In this document: positions 36,330-45,571 of the stretch, piece by piece
Layout: each line of letters begins with the position of its first letter
Position numbering within the stretch: the first letter of the stretch is position 1
Assembly: GCF_035621475.1 (NCBI RefSeq)
Contig: NZ_CP141799.1
Span: 3,956,501 to 4,020,500, forward strand
Reading direction: 5' to 3'
Length of the DNA: 64,000 nt
From: Pseudomonas paeninsulae
GTDB taxonomy: Bacteria > Pseudomonadota > Gammaproteobacteria > Pseudomonadales > Pseudomonadaceae
Notes under the pieces: model-generated
The model's database searches: none
The model's input: only the letters and a program-made list of their open reading frames with translations
What the model was told of the DNA's origin: nothing
Made by a program: the position numbers and the translations under genes

Positions 36330-36358
36330 AAGGCCGGCACCTTGCGGTAACCGGCCTT
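36330..36358 (-). terminator. Rho-independent terminator of thrC
   Basis: The minus strand has AAGGCCGG (36358-36351), a 13-base loop, CCGGCCTT (36337-36330) and then TTTCG. It lies 19 bases past the thrC stop. Confidence 0.85.
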
Positions 36359-36377
36359 GGCCCAATCGCGCGCACCG

Positions 36378-37802
36378 TTACAGTGGCTTGCCGCGATTGC
36401 CGTGCTGGGTGACAAAACCCTGCACCGTTTTCAGGTCATTGGCCAGCACCGTGCAGCGCTCTTCGCGCTCGAACAGATCAGCCAGATGCGGTGGCAACGC
36501 CGGAGCCTGGCCGACGCCGGCCTGCTCCACCGCCTCGGGGAACTTCACCGGGTGTGCAGTCCCCAGGATGACCATGGGCGTGGCCAGACTGCGCCGACAT
36601 TCACGGGCCGCACGCACGCCAATGGCGGTGTGCGGATCGAGCAGCTCACCGCACTCGGCGAACACGTCGGCGATGGTTTCGCAGGTCGTCCGGTCGTCTA
36701 CCGCCAACGAGTCGAACAACTTGCGCGCCTCGGTCCAACGCTCTTCTTCCACGCTGAAACCGCCACCCTGCTTGAAGTTGCTCATCAGCCCGGCAATCGC
36801 CGCACCGTTGCGCCCGTGCAGGTCGAACAGCAGGCGTTCGAAGTTCGACGAAACCATGATGTCCATGGACGGCGACAGTGTCGGGTACAGGTCGCCCTTG
36901 ACGTACTGATTACCGCTCATGAAGCGATGGAGAATGTCGTTGCGGTTGGTCGCGACGATCAGCTGACTGATCGGCAGGCCCATGTTGCGCGCCAGGTAGC
37001 CGGCGAAGATATCGCCGAAGTTGCCAGTCGGCACCGAGAACGCAATGGAGCGCGCCGGACCGCCGAGCTGCAGGGCGGCGTGAAAGTAGTAGACGATCTG
37101 GGCCATGATCCGCGCCCAGTTGATCGAGTTGACCGCCACCAGACGCGTGCCCTTGAGGAAGCTCTGGTCGGCGAAGCTATCCTTGACCATCTCCTGGCAG
37201 TCGTCGAAGTTGCCTTCCACGGCGATGTTGTGGATGTTCTCGCCGAGAGTGGTGGTCATCTGCCGGCGCTGCACTTCGGACACCCGGTTATGCGGATGGA
37301 GGATGAAGATGTCGACGTTGTCGCAGGCCTTGCAGCCTTCGATGGCCGCCGAACCGGTGTCACCCGAGGTAGCCCCCATGATCACCACGCGCTCGTTGCG
37401 CTTGGCCAACACATAGTCGAGCAAACGACCGAGTAACTGCAGGGCGAAGTCCTTGAACGCCAGGGTCGGGCCGTGGAACAGTTCGAGCACCCACTCGTTG
37501 CCATTCAGCTGACGCAGTGGCGCCACCGCGCCGTGGGCGAACACGCCATCTGGGCCGGCCGCGTAGGTCTCTTCAAGAATCTTCTTGAAATCGGCATCCG
37601 GAATGCTGCCGGTCACGAACGGACGCATCACCCGGAAGGCCAGTTCGTGGTAGGGCAAGCCGGCCCAGGAGGCGATTTCTTCCTGGGTAAAGCGTGGCAG
37701 GTTTTCCGGTACGTAGAGACCGCCATCACTGGCCAGGCCAGCCAGCAGAACGTCTTCGAAATTCAGGGCCGGTGCCTGGCCGCGGGTACTGATATAGCGC
37801 AT
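36378..37802 (-). CDS. thrC: Threonine synthase
   Basis: This PLP enzyme converts O-phosphohomoserine to threonine. From the ATG at 37802 (MRYISTRGQAP) it has 474 residues; an upstream frame extension to 37838 lacks family similarity. The PLP lysine is in PTLAFKDFALQLLG (about 112) and the phosphate-binding loop is MGATSGDTGSAAIEG (about 145). The length is of the long (yeast/Pseudomonas) class rather than the 430-residue enterobacterial form. It follows hom by 80 bases on the same strand and forms a two-gene operon for the last steps of threonine synthesis; thrB is not next to them. Confidence 0.97.
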   Translation of the reverse strand: MRYISTRGQAPALNFEDVLLAGLASDGGLYVPENLPRFTQEEIASWAGLPYHELAFRVMRPFVTGSIPDADFKKILEETYAAGPDGVFAHGAVAPLRQLNGNEWVLELFHGPTLAFKDFALQLLGRLLDYVLAKRNERVVIMGATSGDTGSAAIEGCKACDNVDIFILHPHNRVSEVQRRQMTTTLGENIHNIAVEGNFDDCQEMVKDSFADQSFLKGTRLVAVNSINWARIMAQIVYYFHAALQLGGPARSIAFSVPTGNFGDIFAGYLARNMGLPISQLIVATNRNDILHRFMSGNQYVKGDLYPTLSPSMDIMVSSNFERLLFDLHGRNGAAIAGLMSNFKQGGGFSVEEERWTEARKLFDSLAVDDRTTCETIADVFAECGELLDPHTAIGVRAARECRRSLATPMVILGTAHPVKFPEAVEQAGVGQAPALPPHLADLFEREERCTVLANDLKTVQGFVTQHGNRGKPL

Positions 37803-37882
37803 GGTTGGCAAACCTTCGGTTTGAGCTGCAAGCTTCAAGCGGTAAGCCGCACGCGCCTGCTGCGCGGGCGGCTTGCTGCGGG

Positions 37883-39187
37883 TTAGTTCAACTGTTCGAC
37901 GCGGATGCGCATGACTTTGCCAACGACATCGTCCAGCGCCTCCAAGGCGGCCAGCGCCTCATCGATACGCGCCTCGACCACCCGATGGGTCACCAGAATC
38001 ATCGGCACCAGGCCGTCGTGTTCTTCGACTTCCTTCTGCATGATCGACTCGATGTTGATCCCACGCTGCGACAGGATGCTCGCCACCTGAGCCAGCACGC
38101 CGGGATGGTCCTTGGCCTGAATGCGCAGGTAGTAGGCACTCTCGCACGCCGCGATCGGCAGAATCGGGTGATCGGACAACGAATCCGGCTGGAAGGCCAG
38201 GTGCGGCACACGATTGGTCGGGTCGGTGGTCAGGGCGCGCACCACGTCGACCAGGTCGGCGATGACCGAGGAAGCGGTCGGCTCCATGCCGGCGCCAGCG
38301 CCGTAATACAGGCTCGAGCCCGCCGCGTCGCCATTGACCATCACCGCGTTCATCACGCCATTGACGTTGGCGATCAGGCGATCGGCCGGGATCAATGTCG
38401 GGTGCACCCGCAGTTCGATACCGGCGTCGGTACGACGCGCCACGCCCAGGTGCTTGATGCGATAACCCAGGGCTTCGGCATAGCCCACGTCAGCCGTGGT
38501 CAGCTTGGTGATGCCTTCGGTGTAGGCCTTGTCGAATTGCAGCGGAATGCCGAAGGCGATGGAGGCGAGGATGGTCAGCTTGTGCGCCGCATCGATGCCT
38601 TCGACGTCGAAGGTCGGATCGGCTTCGGCATAGCCGAGCGCCTGCGCCTCTTTGAGCACGTCGTCGAACGCCCGGCCTTTCTCGCGCATTTCGCTGAGGA
38701 TGAAGTTGCCGGTGCCGTTGATGATCCCGGCCAACCAGTTGATGCGATTGGCTGCCAGCCCCTCGCGAATCGCCTTGATCACCGGGATGCCACCCGCCAC
38801 CGCAGCCTCGAACGCGACTATCACGCCCTTCTCGCGCGCCCGGGCGAAGATCTCATTGCCATGCACGGCGATCAGCGCCTTGTTTGCGGTGACCACGTGC
38901 TTGCCGTTGTCGATGGCCTTGAGCACCAGCTCACGGGCCAGCGTATAGCCCCCGATCAGCTCGATGACGATCTCGATCTCGGGATTGTCGACCAGCTCGA
39001 ATACATCGTGGGTAATGGGGGTACCGGTAATGTCGCACTGCGGGTTCTGCGAACGCAGCGCAATTTGCGCCACTTCAATATCACGCCCGGCACGCCGCGC
39101 GATTTCCTCGGCGTTGCGCTTGAGCACGTTGAAGGTACCGCCACCGACGGTACCGAGCCCACAGATGCCTACTTTGACCGGTTTCAC
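37883..39187 (-). CDS. hom: Homoserine dehydrogenase
   Basis: This 434-residue enzyme reduces aspartate semialdehyde to homoserine with NAD(P)H. The Rossmann start VKVGICGLGTVGGG is followed by the catalytic region NWLAGIINGTGNFILSEM, AEADPTFDVEGIDAAHKL, TILASIAFGIPLQF and KLTTADVGYAEALGY. A C-terminal ACT domain (YYLRIQAKDHPGVLAQVASIL) provides threonine feedback control. It is monofunctional, with no aspartokinase part. The start is GTG at 39187 with GGGGAG upstream. Two hairpins lie directly before it. Confidence 0.97.
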   Translation of the reverse strand: MKPVKVGICGLGTVGGGTFNVLKRNAEEIARRAGRDIEVAQIALRSQNPQCDITGTPITHDVFELVDNPEIEIVIELIGGYTLARELVLKAIDNGKHVVTANKALIAVHGNEIFARAREKGVIVAFEAAVAGGIPVIKAIREGLAANRINWLAGIINGTGNFILSEMREKGRAFDDVLKEAQALGYAEADPTFDVEGIDAAHKLTILASIAFGIPLQFDKAYTEGITKLTTADVGYAEALGYRIKHLGVARRTDAGIELRVHPTLIPADRLIANVNGVMNAVMVNGDAAGSSLYYGAGAGMEPTASSVIADLVDVVRALTTDPTNRVPHLAFQPDSLSDHPILPIAACESAYYLRIQAKDHPGVLAQVASILSQRGINIESIMQKEVEEHDGLVPMILVTHRVVEARIDEALAALEALDDVVGKVMRIRVEQLN

Positions 39188-39216
39188 ACTGAACTCCCCA
39201 TCTGCACTGCGTAAAA

Positions 39217-39238
39217 CGGCCGGAGCTAGCTCCGGCCG
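39217..39238 (-). promoter_or_regulatory. Terminator-like palindrome immediately upstream of hom
   Basis: The 22-base sequence centred at 39227 is a perfect palindrome (CGGCCGGAGCT and its complement), followed on the minus strand by TTTT. It is 30 bases before the hom start codon, leaving no room for a promoter between them. It may be a second dsbC terminator, or an attenuator in the hom leader if the promoter lies upstream. Confidence 0.55.
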
Positions 39239-39253
39239 CAGAAAAGAAAAAAG

Positions 39254-39275
39254 AGCCGCACCTTACGAAGCGGCT
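39254..39275 (-). terminator. Rho-independent terminator of dsbC
   Basis: The minus strand reads AGCCGC, a 10-base loop, GCGGCT, then CTTTTTTC. It lies 32 bases after the dsbC stop and before hom. Confidence 0.85.
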
Positions 39276-39306
39276 GTTTATTAGTCAATCGGGCCGAGGC
39301 CCACAA

Positions 39307-40032
39307 TCACTCGGCTTCGAGCGCCAGCTTGGACAATTGCGCCGCTGGCTGGTAACCGGGTATCAACTTGCCATTGGCCAAGACGATCGCCGGTGTGCCA
39401 TTGACCCCGATCATCTGCCCCAGGGCATACTGCTTGGCCACCGGATTGTCACATTCGGCAGCGGGTACCTCCTGGCGCGTCTTGGCCAGGTTCATCGCCG
39501 CCTGGCGGTCCTTGGCACACCAGACGCTGACCAGTTCCTTATAGGCCGGACTCTCCAATCCCTGGCGCGGAAACGCCACGTAACGCACCTCGACGCCCAG
39601 GCGATTGAGTTCCGGGACTTCGCTGTGCAGCTTCTGGCAGTAACCGCAATCGGTGTCGGTGAACACGGTGATGTGGGTCTTGGGCTGCTTCGCCGCGAAG
39701 ATCACCATTTCCTTGGTCGGAATGCCGTTTATTTCTTTACCAATAGCCTGGGTTTCATGCTGCTCGGTCAGGTTGACCGCCTTGCCGCCCTTGATTTGGA
39801 ACAGATAGCCCTGCATGAGGAACTGGCCGTCGGCGCTGGCATACAACTGGCGGCCGCCCTTGAGCTGAATCTGATACAGACCGGGCATCTGACTCTCGGC
39901 AATCGCTTCGATTGGCAGGTCTGGCTGGATAGCCTGCAGGCTCTTGCGGATCACCAGATCAGGGTCGGCGGCCAAGCTCAAACTGCTGGCCAAGCCGAGG
40001 GCCACGGCTGCAAAAATACGGGTCACGCGCAT
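39307..40032 (-). CDS. dsbC: Thiol:disulfide interchange protein DsbC
   Basis: From the ATG at 40032 after TTAGGAG the protein has 241 residues. The signal peptide is MRVTRIFAAVALGLASSLSL, cleaved after SLAA. The mature protein has the N-terminal dimerisation domain (YQIQLKGGRQLYASADGQFL) and a thioredoxin domain with active site CGYC in TDTDCGYCQKLH (about 116) and cis-proline loop GTPAIVLANG. A second cysteine pair (VWCAKDR, AECDNP) is conserved in DsbC. It isomerises wrong disulfides in the periplasm and is kept reduced by DsbD. It lies next to xerD, as in many Pseudomonas and Enterobacteria. Confidence 0.97.
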   Translation of the reverse strand: MRVTRIFAAVALGLASSLSLAADPDLVIRKSLQAIQPDLPIEAIAESQMPGLYQIQLKGGRQLYASADGQFLMQGYLFQIKGGKAVNLTEQHETQAIGKEINGIPTKEMVIFAAKQPKTHITVFTDTDCGYCQKLHSEVPELNRLGVEVRYVAFPRQGLESPAYKELVSVWCAKDRQAAMNLAKTRQEVPAAECDNPVAKQYALGQMIGVNGTPAIVLANGKLIPGYQPAAQLSKLALEAE

Positions 40033-40124
40033 GGATACTCCTAACGAGCGTAGGACAAACGAAGGTTGCAACAGCCTACCATAGATGCCCGCAAAGGCAG
40101 ACCACAGCAGGTCGGACGGCCACC

Positions 40125-41021
40125 TCAGCCCCTTGGGTGGTGTTGGGCATGCAACTCCTGCAGGCGCGCCCGAGCGATATGGGTATAAATCTGCGTGGTC
40201 GACAGATCGCTGTGCCCCAGCAACATCTGCACCACCCGCAGATCGGCACCATGATTGAGCAGATGGGTAGCAAACGCATGACGCAAGGTGTGCGGCGAAA
40301 GGCTTTTGGCAATACCTGCCACCCTGGCCTGCAGCTTGATTCGATGCCAGAAGGTTTGCCGGGTCATTTGCTCGCCACGCAAGCTGGGAAACAGCACGTC
40401 ACTGGGCTTGCCGCCCAGCAATAACGGCCGCGCCTCCTTGCTGTAGCGCTCGATCCACAGGATCGCCTCTTCGCCCAGCGGCACCAGACGCTCCTTGCTG
40501 CCCTTGCCAAACACCCGCAGCACGCCCTGCCGCAGATTGACCTGCTCCAGGGTCAGGCCGATCAGCTCGCTGACCCGCAAGCCGCAGGCATAGAGCACCT
40601 CGAGCATGGCACGATCGCGCAGACCGATCGGGTCATCCAAGTCCGGTGCCGCCAGCAGTGCCTCGACATCCGCCTCCGAGAGGGATTTTGGCAACAACCT
40701 GCCGAGCTGCGGCAAGTCAACCTGCAGGGTCGGATCGGTGCCAATCAGCCCTTCACGCAACAAGAACCGATAAAAGCCGCGCAACCCCGAGATCAGCCGC
40801 GCCGTGGAGCGAGCCTTGTAACCTTCGTTCAAGCGCCAGGCCAGGTGATCGAGAATCAACTCACGGCCGGCGCTGGGCAACTCCAGATCACGCGCCTGCA
40901 ACCAGCCATTGAACAACGCCAGATCGCTGCGATAAGCCGCCCTTGTGTGCACGGACAAGCCCTTCTCCAGCCACAGGGCATCGAGAAAACGGTCAATCAG
41001 TGGGTGATCGATAGCGGGCAT
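40125..41021 (-). CDS. xerD: Site-specific tyrosine recombinase XerD
   Basis: This 298-residue recombinase resolves chromosome dimers at dif together with XerC. The N-terminal SAM-like core-binding domain (FLDALWLEKGLSVHTRAAYRSDL) is followed by the catalytic domain with Arg in YACGLRVSELIGL (about 148), Lys in FGKGSKERLVPLG, HTLRHAFATHLL (His/Arg about 244-247) and Tyr in HSDLSTTQIYTH (about 279). Length and motif spacing are those of XerD rather than a phage integrase. The frame is intact, unlike the integrase remnant at 8906. Confidence 0.97.
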   Translation of the reverse strand: MPAIDHPLIDRFLDALWLEKGLSVHTRAAYRSDLALFNGWLQARDLELPSAGRELILDHLAWRLNEGYKARSTARLISGLRGFYRFLLREGLIGTDPTLQVDLPQLGRLLPKSLSEADVEALLAAPDLDDPIGLRDRAMLEVLYACGLRVSELIGLTLEQVNLRQGVLRVFGKGSKERLVPLGEEAILWIERYSKEARPLLLGGKPSDVLFPSLRGEQMTRQTFWHRIKLQARVAGIAKSLSPHTLRHAFATHLLNHGADLRVVQMLLGHSDLSTTQIYTHIARARLQELHAQHHPRG

Positions 41022-41106
41022 GGGGGGCTATGGCGGCAATTGAAAGCGGGTTAGTCTTTCACAGCCTGGTCATCCCCGACTAGTAGTGTGCGCACAAGGA
41101 TCAGCG

Positions 41107-42948
41107 ATGGGCGAGCAACAAATCCTCCTTGCCTTCACGGCTATCGGCGCAACCGCCCTCGTCTGCCAGTGGCTAGCCTGGCGCCTGCGCCTGCCGGCGA
41201 TTCTGTTTTTGCTGATCAGCGGCATACTCGCGGGGCCGATTCTCGGCTGGCTTGACCCACAGGTGCTGTTCGGCCCACTGCTATTCCCCATGGTCTCGAT
41301 GTCTGTGGCGCTGATCTTATTCGAAGGCAGCCTGACCCTACATTTGTCCGAATGGCGCGAAATCGGCAGCGTGGTCAGACGCTTGGTAACAGTTGGCGCA
41401 CTGACCACCTGGGCGACTATCGCCATCGCGACCCACTACCTGCTCGACTTCGCCTGGGACATGGCTCTGCTGTTCGGCACCCTGACCCTGGTCACCGGGC
41501 CCACGGTGATAGTACCGATGCTGCGCGTGGTGCGCCCGAAAGCCTCGGTGTCGAACATCCTGCGCTGGGAAGGTATTGTCATCGACCCGATTGGCGCGCT
41601 GCTTGCCGTAGTCGTTTACAGCTTCATTATTGCCAGCAGTGACGGCGACGGCTGGAATCATGGCCTGGGCACCTTCGCCGGGGTGATCCTCTGCGGCAGC
41701 CTGTTCGGCGTGGCCGGTGGCTGGGCACTCGGACAAGTACTGCGGCGGCAATGGTTGCCAGACTACCTACACAACCTCGCCGTGCTGGCTACCGTCCTCG
41801 GGGTTTTCATTGGCGCCAATCAGGTCATGCACGAGTCCGGCCTGCTCGCCGTCACCCTGATGGGCATGTGGCTGGCCAATATGAAGGGCGTGGACGTCCG
41901 GCACATCCTCCACTTCAAGGAAAACCTCAGCGTGCTGCTGATTTCCGGCCTGTTCATTCTGCTCGCCGCGCGCCTGGACCTCAGCGCCCTGCTCGCAATG
42001 GGACCGGCAGTTTTGCTGCTGCTTGCCGTCATTCAGTTCGTCGCTCGCCCGCTCAGTGTGGCGCTGTCTACCTTTGGCTCCAGCCTCAACTGGCGCGAAC
42101 GCGCCCTGCTCGCCTGGATATCCCCGCGCGGCATAGTCGCCGCAGCGGTCTCGGCGACCTTCGCCATCCGCCTGAGCGAGTCCGGCCACGACGGTGCCCA
42201 GCTGCTGGTGCCCCTGACTTTTGCGGTCATCATCGGCACCGTGGTGCTACAGAGCGCCACCGCCCGCCCACTGGCAACCCTGCTCAAGGTGGCAGAACCA
42301 TCGCCCAGCGGCTTTCTCATCGTTGGCGCCAATTCAGTCGCCCGGGAGATTGGCAAGGCCCTGCAACAACTCAACTGTCGCGTACTGCTCACCGACTCAA
42401 GCTGGGAAAACATTCGTGCCGCGCGCATGGAGAACCTGCCGACCTATTTCGGCAACCCAGCCTCACAACATGCCGAGGCGCACTTGGATCTGGTCGGCCT
42501 CGGCCACCTGCTGGCGCTGTCGCCGGCCGGCGAACTGAACACCCTGGCGAGCATGCGCTTCCGCCATGAGTTCGGCGCCACGCGCCTGTTCAGCCTGGCA
42601 AGCGGCCAGGAAAGTCGCCGCAGCGACAAACACCGCGCCAGCGACGAACACCGTGGTCGACCGCTGGGCAGTCAGCCCCTGACCTATCCTCATGCAGCCA
42701 GTCGCCTGTCCCACGGCGCCGAACTGTACAACACAACATTGACCGACAGCTTCGGCTGGAGCGATTACCAGGCTCTGTATGGCACGCGCGCCACCCTACT
42801 GTTCGCTCGCGACCGTGAGGGCTGGGTGCATGTGGCAACTTCAGGCCACAACTTACAACCGCAGACCGGCTGGACCCTGGTATCACTCATCGAAACGCAA
42901 ACAGCCAGTACCGCCGGCGCGGAGCAAAATAGCCTGCAGACAACCTGA
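41107..42948 (+). CDS. CPA1-type sodium/proton antiporter with C-terminal TrkA-N domain
   Basis: From the ATG at 41107 the protein has 613 residues. About 12 membrane segments fill the first 400 residues, with the exchanger core SVALILFEGSLTLHLSEW, GTLTLVTGPTVIVPMLRVV and ILRWEGIVIDPIGALLAVVV. These contain the acidic residues expected to carry ions. A nucleotide-binding-like domain follows (PSGFLIVGANSVAREIGKAL, then LLTDSSWENI), with a further C-terminal tail. The counterpart in P. aeruginosa at this place (PA3739, from memory) is annotated as a sodium/hydrogen exchanger. Ion specificity is not shown. It is transcribed divergently from xerD. Confidence 0.9.
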   Translation: MGEQQILLAFTAIGATALVCQWLAWRLRLPAILFLLISGILAGPILGWLDPQVLFGPLLFPMVSMSVALILFEGSLTLHLSEWREIGSVVRRLVTVGALTTWATIAIATHYLLDFAWDMALLFGTLTLVTGPTVIVPMLRVVRPKASVSNILRWEGIVIDPIGALLAVVVYSFIIASSDGDGWNHGLGTFAGVILCGSLFGVAGGWALGQVLRRQWLPDYLHNLAVLATVLGVFIGANQVMHESGLLAVTLMGMWLANMKGVDVRHILHFKENLSVLLISGLFILLAARLDLSALLAMGPAVLLLLAVIQFVARPLSVALSTFGSSLNWRERALLAWISPRGIVAAAVSATFAIRLSESGHDGAQLLVPLTFAVIIGTVVLQSATARPLATLLKVAEPSPSGFLIVGANSVAREIGKALQQLNCRVLLTDSSWENIRAARMENLPTYFGNPASQHAEAHLDLVGLGHLLALSPAGELNTLASMRFRHEFGATRLFSLASGQESRRSDKHRASDEHRGRPLGSQPLTYPHAASRLSHGAELYNTTLTDSFGWSDYQALYGTRATLLFARDREGWVHVATSGHNLQPQTGWTLVSLIETQTASTAGAEQNSLQTT

Positions 42949-43390
42949 GCAATGATCGAATCAACCTGCCCTGACTGGGTGATCAAGCAAAACTGGCGTA
43001 TTCACGCTTCGGCCAGATCCTGAGCTATACGGGCATGAGCAGAACACCTCAGATGATCCACTCATCAGGTACTCGGCAACCGCAAGTCTCTTGGCAGACC
43101 CCACAACCGAGCCGGCCGAGCGCTAGAAGACGCCACCGCCGGATATCCGCACGGCCAATCGCAACCGGATAACTACGCGTCGCAACAATGACCGACGCCT
43201 CTCCCAGCCGAGTCATTACCGCCTTGCCGAACTTCCTGCTCTCCCGCTGCCATGCCATTACGACCTGAATCAATGGCCGGAGCAGCCACAGCGCTGCGTA
43301 GCTTCTTGAGGCTGACCAGCCTGCCAGACGGGCAGCTTATCGGGGCCCAGACCAGGCAACACTCAACGTCCAGCCCGCCCCATAAACGCA
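42949..43390. other. 442-base gap without a recognised gene
   Basis: The sequence between the antiporter and the rplS terminator has no supported gene. The longest minus-strand frame (43049-43273, 74 codons) has no family similarity I recognise and no clear ribosome site. Stops are frequent in all frames. It could be a decayed gene: P. aeruginosa has extra small genes between these neighbours, as far as I recall. Confidence 0.5.
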
Positions 43391-43414
43391 AAAAGCAGCC
43401 CGAAGGCTGCTTTT
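43391..43414 (-). terminator. Rho-independent terminator of the rpsP-rplS operon
   Basis: A 10-base perfect stem (AAAAGCAGCC / GGCTGCTTTT) with tetraloop TTCG on the minus strand is followed by T-rich sequence. It lies 17 bases after the rplS stop. Confidence 0.92.
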
Positions 43415-43431
43415 CATAAGGAAGCTGAGGC

Positions 43432-43782
43432 TTAGCCCAGTTTTTCCTTGATACGTGCTGCCTTACCGGACAGGTCACGCAGGTAGTAAAGCTTGGCTTT
43501 ACGCACGTCACCGCGACGCTTGACGGCCAGGCTGTCGACCAGCGGGCTGTAGGTCTGGAAAGTACGCTCTACGCCAACACCGTTGGAGATCTTGCGCACA
43601 GTGAAGGCACTGTTCAGACCACGGTTACGCTTGGCGATTACCACGCCTTCGAATGCCTGCAGACGCTCACGGTCGCCTTCCTTCACTTTTACCTGGACGA
43701 CAATGGTGTCACCCGGGGAGAAGGGAGGGACTACTTTGCCCATCTGCTCAGCTTCGATTTGCTGAATGATCTTGTTGGTCAT
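43432..43782 (-). CDS. rplS: 50S ribosomal protein L19
   Basis: This 116-residue ribosomal protein lies at the 30S-50S interface. Typical blocks are [50 protein letters not shown] and [19 protein letters not shown]. It is the last gene of the rpsP-rimM-trmD-rplS operon, 42 bases after trmD and followed by a strong terminator. Confidence 0.98.
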   Translation of the reverse strand: MTNKIIQQIEAEQMGKVVPPFSPGDTIVVQVKVKEGDRERLQAFEGVVIAKRNRGLNSAFTVRKISNGVGVERTFQTYSPLVDSLAVKRRGDVRKAKLYYLRDLSGKAARIKEKLG

Positions 43783-43824
43783 GCTGCGCTCCTAAGACAA
43801 GCCGTCTGGCCGGTCATCGATACA

Positions 43825-44577
43825 TTAACTATCGTCCCGCTGGCGGATGTATTCCTCCAGCAGCTTTTTCTCTTCTCCAGAAAGCGAGCGGCTATCCAGA
43901 AGATCGACACGGCGTTCCCAGGTCCGACCGAGGGACTGCTGTAAACGCCAGCGCCGGATGTGTTCGTGGTTGCCGCCGAGCAGCACCTCAGGAACACGCT
44001 TATCCGCATACACCTCCGGACGAGTGTAATGCGGGCAGTCGAGCAGGCCATCCGTAAAGGAATCCTCCTCGGCCGAACTTGCATGACCCAATGCACCAGG
44101 CAAGAGGCGCGTCACCGCATCGATCAGCACCATGGCCGGCAGCTCACCGCCAGACAGGACGTAATCCCCAATCGACCATTCTTCATCGACATGCGTTTCA
44201 ATGAAACGCTCATCGACACCTTCGTAGCGCCCGGCAATGAGGATCAAAGCCTCCTCGTTGGCCAGTTCGCGTACGGCTGACTGCGTCAGCTGACGACCCT
44301 GCGGCGAGAGGTAAATCACCTTCGCTTTTACACCTGCGGCCTGCCTGGCATCGAGCAAGGCATCCTCAAGCGGCTTGATCTTCATCACCATGCCCGGACC
44401 GCCACCGAAAGGCCGATCATCAACAGTGTGATGGCGGTCTGCGGTGTAGCTCCGCGGGTTCCAACAGGTCAATTGCAACAAGCCCTGTTTCACCGCACGA
44501 CTGGTGATGCCGTAATCGCTGATTGCGGTAAACATTTCCGGGAACAGCGTAATGACTTCAACGCGCAGATTTGGCAT
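43825..44577 (-). CDS. trmD: tRNA (guanine37-N1)-methyltransferase
   Basis: This 250-residue SPOUT methyltransferase adds m1G37 to tRNAs to prevent frameshifting. It has the N-terminal [34 protein letters not shown] (about 54-70), and the knot that binds SAM with [14 protein letters not shown] and [20 protein letters not shown]. The catalytic aspartate is in [21 protein letters not shown]. It starts five bases after the rimM stop, indicating close coupling. Confidence 0.98.
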   Translation of the reverse strand: MPNLRVEVITLFPEMFTAISDYGITSRAVKQGLLQLTCWNPRSYTADRHHTVDDRPFGGGPGMVMKIKPLEDALLDARQAAGVKAKVIYLSPQGRQLTQSAVRELANEEALILIAGRYEGVDERFIETHVDEEWSIGDYVLSGGELPAMVLIDAVTRLLPGALGHASSAEEDSFTDGLLDCPHYTRPEVYADKRVPEVLLGGNHEHIRRWRLQQSLGRTWERRVDLLDSRSLSGEEKKLLEEYIRQRDDS

Positions 44578-44582
44578 CAGGC

Positions 44583-45119
44583 TTAGAAGTCCGCATCCCA
44601 GTCGACCCGCATTTCGCCAGCGCCAAGGTCAATCGACAACACGCATTGCTCCGTATAGGGCAACAGGCGCTCACGATCATCCAGGCTGTCGGTGCAGGGT
44701 TTGACCACAATCACATCGTTGGCGCCGGTCTCGAATAACTGCTCAATCTTGCCGAGCAACTGCCCTGCCTGATCGATAACCTTGAGACCTTCCAACTGAT
44801 ACCAGTAGAACTCGCCTTCGCTCAGGTCAGGCAATTGGCTGCGCGGCACACTAATCTCAAAACCGGCGAAGGTACGCGCTACCTCGCGATCATCGAGACC
44901 CTTGAGCCTTGCTACCAGAACCTTGCCTTGCAGGCGGCCACTGGCTACTTCGACTTGTTTCACCTCGTTGTCACGCCTGAGCGTCCAGCGAGGGTAATCG
45001 AGCACGTTGGTCAAAGGATCAGTAAAGGAAAAAACCTTCACCTCTCCTTTTATGCCATGCACCGAAACTATCTTGCCAAGAACCACTAAGTCCTCGGCGG
45101 GGGCTGGCTTCATGCTCAT
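44583..45119 (-). CDS. rimM: Ribosome maturation factor RimM
   Basis: This 178-residue 16S rRNA processing factor assists assembly of the 30S head. The N-terminal domain shows [20 protein letters not shown] and [20 protein letters not shown]; the C-terminal PRC-barrel has [35 protein letters not shown] and [10 protein letters not shown]. It lies eight bases after rpsP and five before trmD. Confidence 0.97.
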   Translation of the reverse strand: MSMKPAPAEDLVVLGKIVSVHGIKGEVKVFSFTDPLTNVLDYPRWTLRRDNEVKQVEVASGRLQGKVLVARLKGLDDREVARTFAGFEISVPRSQLPDLSEGEFYWYQLEGLKVIDQAGQLLGKIEQLFETGANDVIVVKPCTDSLDDRERLLPYTEQCVLSIDLGAGEMRVDWDADF

Positions 45120-45127
45120 AAGGTTGC

Positions 45128-45379
45128 TTAGGCAGCAGCCTTGGCAGCTTCCTTGAGCAGCTGAGCAACACGCTCAGACGGCTGTGCACCCTGACCGAGC
45201 CAGTAAGTGGCACGCTCTTGGTCGATGGACAGCTTGATCTCGGCACCCGAAGCAACCGGGTTGAAGAAACCAATACGCTCAACGAAACGACCATCGCGCG
45301 GATTGCGGCTGTTGGTCACGGTGAGGTGGTAAAACGGGCGCTTTTTGGAGCCGCCACGGGCAAGACGGATGGTTACCAT
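45128..45379 (-). CDS. rpsP: 30S ribosomal protein S16
   Basis: From the ATG at 45379, with AGGAAAGAAG upstream, the protein has 83 residues, the usual S16 length. Blocks: [39 protein letters not shown] and the alanine-rich tail. An upstream extension of the frame to 45427 has no support. It is the first gene of the rpsP-rimM-trmD-rplS operon. Confidence 0.98.
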   Translation of the reverse strand: MVTIRLARGGSKKRPFYHLTVTNSRNPRDGRFVERIGFFNPVASGAEIKLSIDQERATYWLGQGAQPSERVAQLLKEAAKAAA

Positions 45380-45453
45380 TGAACTTCTTTCCTGTAGTCG
45401 GTGCTGCAAAACTAAAAATGCATGCATAGGGCACGAGGCCCGAAAGGCCGCAT

Positions 45454-45481
45454 ATTCTAAGGATTATCGGTACTTTTGCAA
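45454..45481 (-). promoter_or_regulatory. Candidate sigma-70 promoter of the rpsP operon
   Basis: On the minus strand TTGCAA (45481-45476) and TAGAAT (45459-45454) are separated by 16 bases, followed by a GC-rich start region (CGGCCTTTCGGGCCTCG) and the rpsP start about 75 bases downstream. The GC-rich discriminator is usual for stringently controlled ribosomal operons. Confidence 0.5.
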
Positions 45482-45571
45482 AGTCTTTTTCCGAAAGACG
45501 GAAAAGGCTTCATGAAAGGACCACTACAAGCCTCAAGCATGAGCCTGTTACCTGCAGCGTGTTACTCACAG

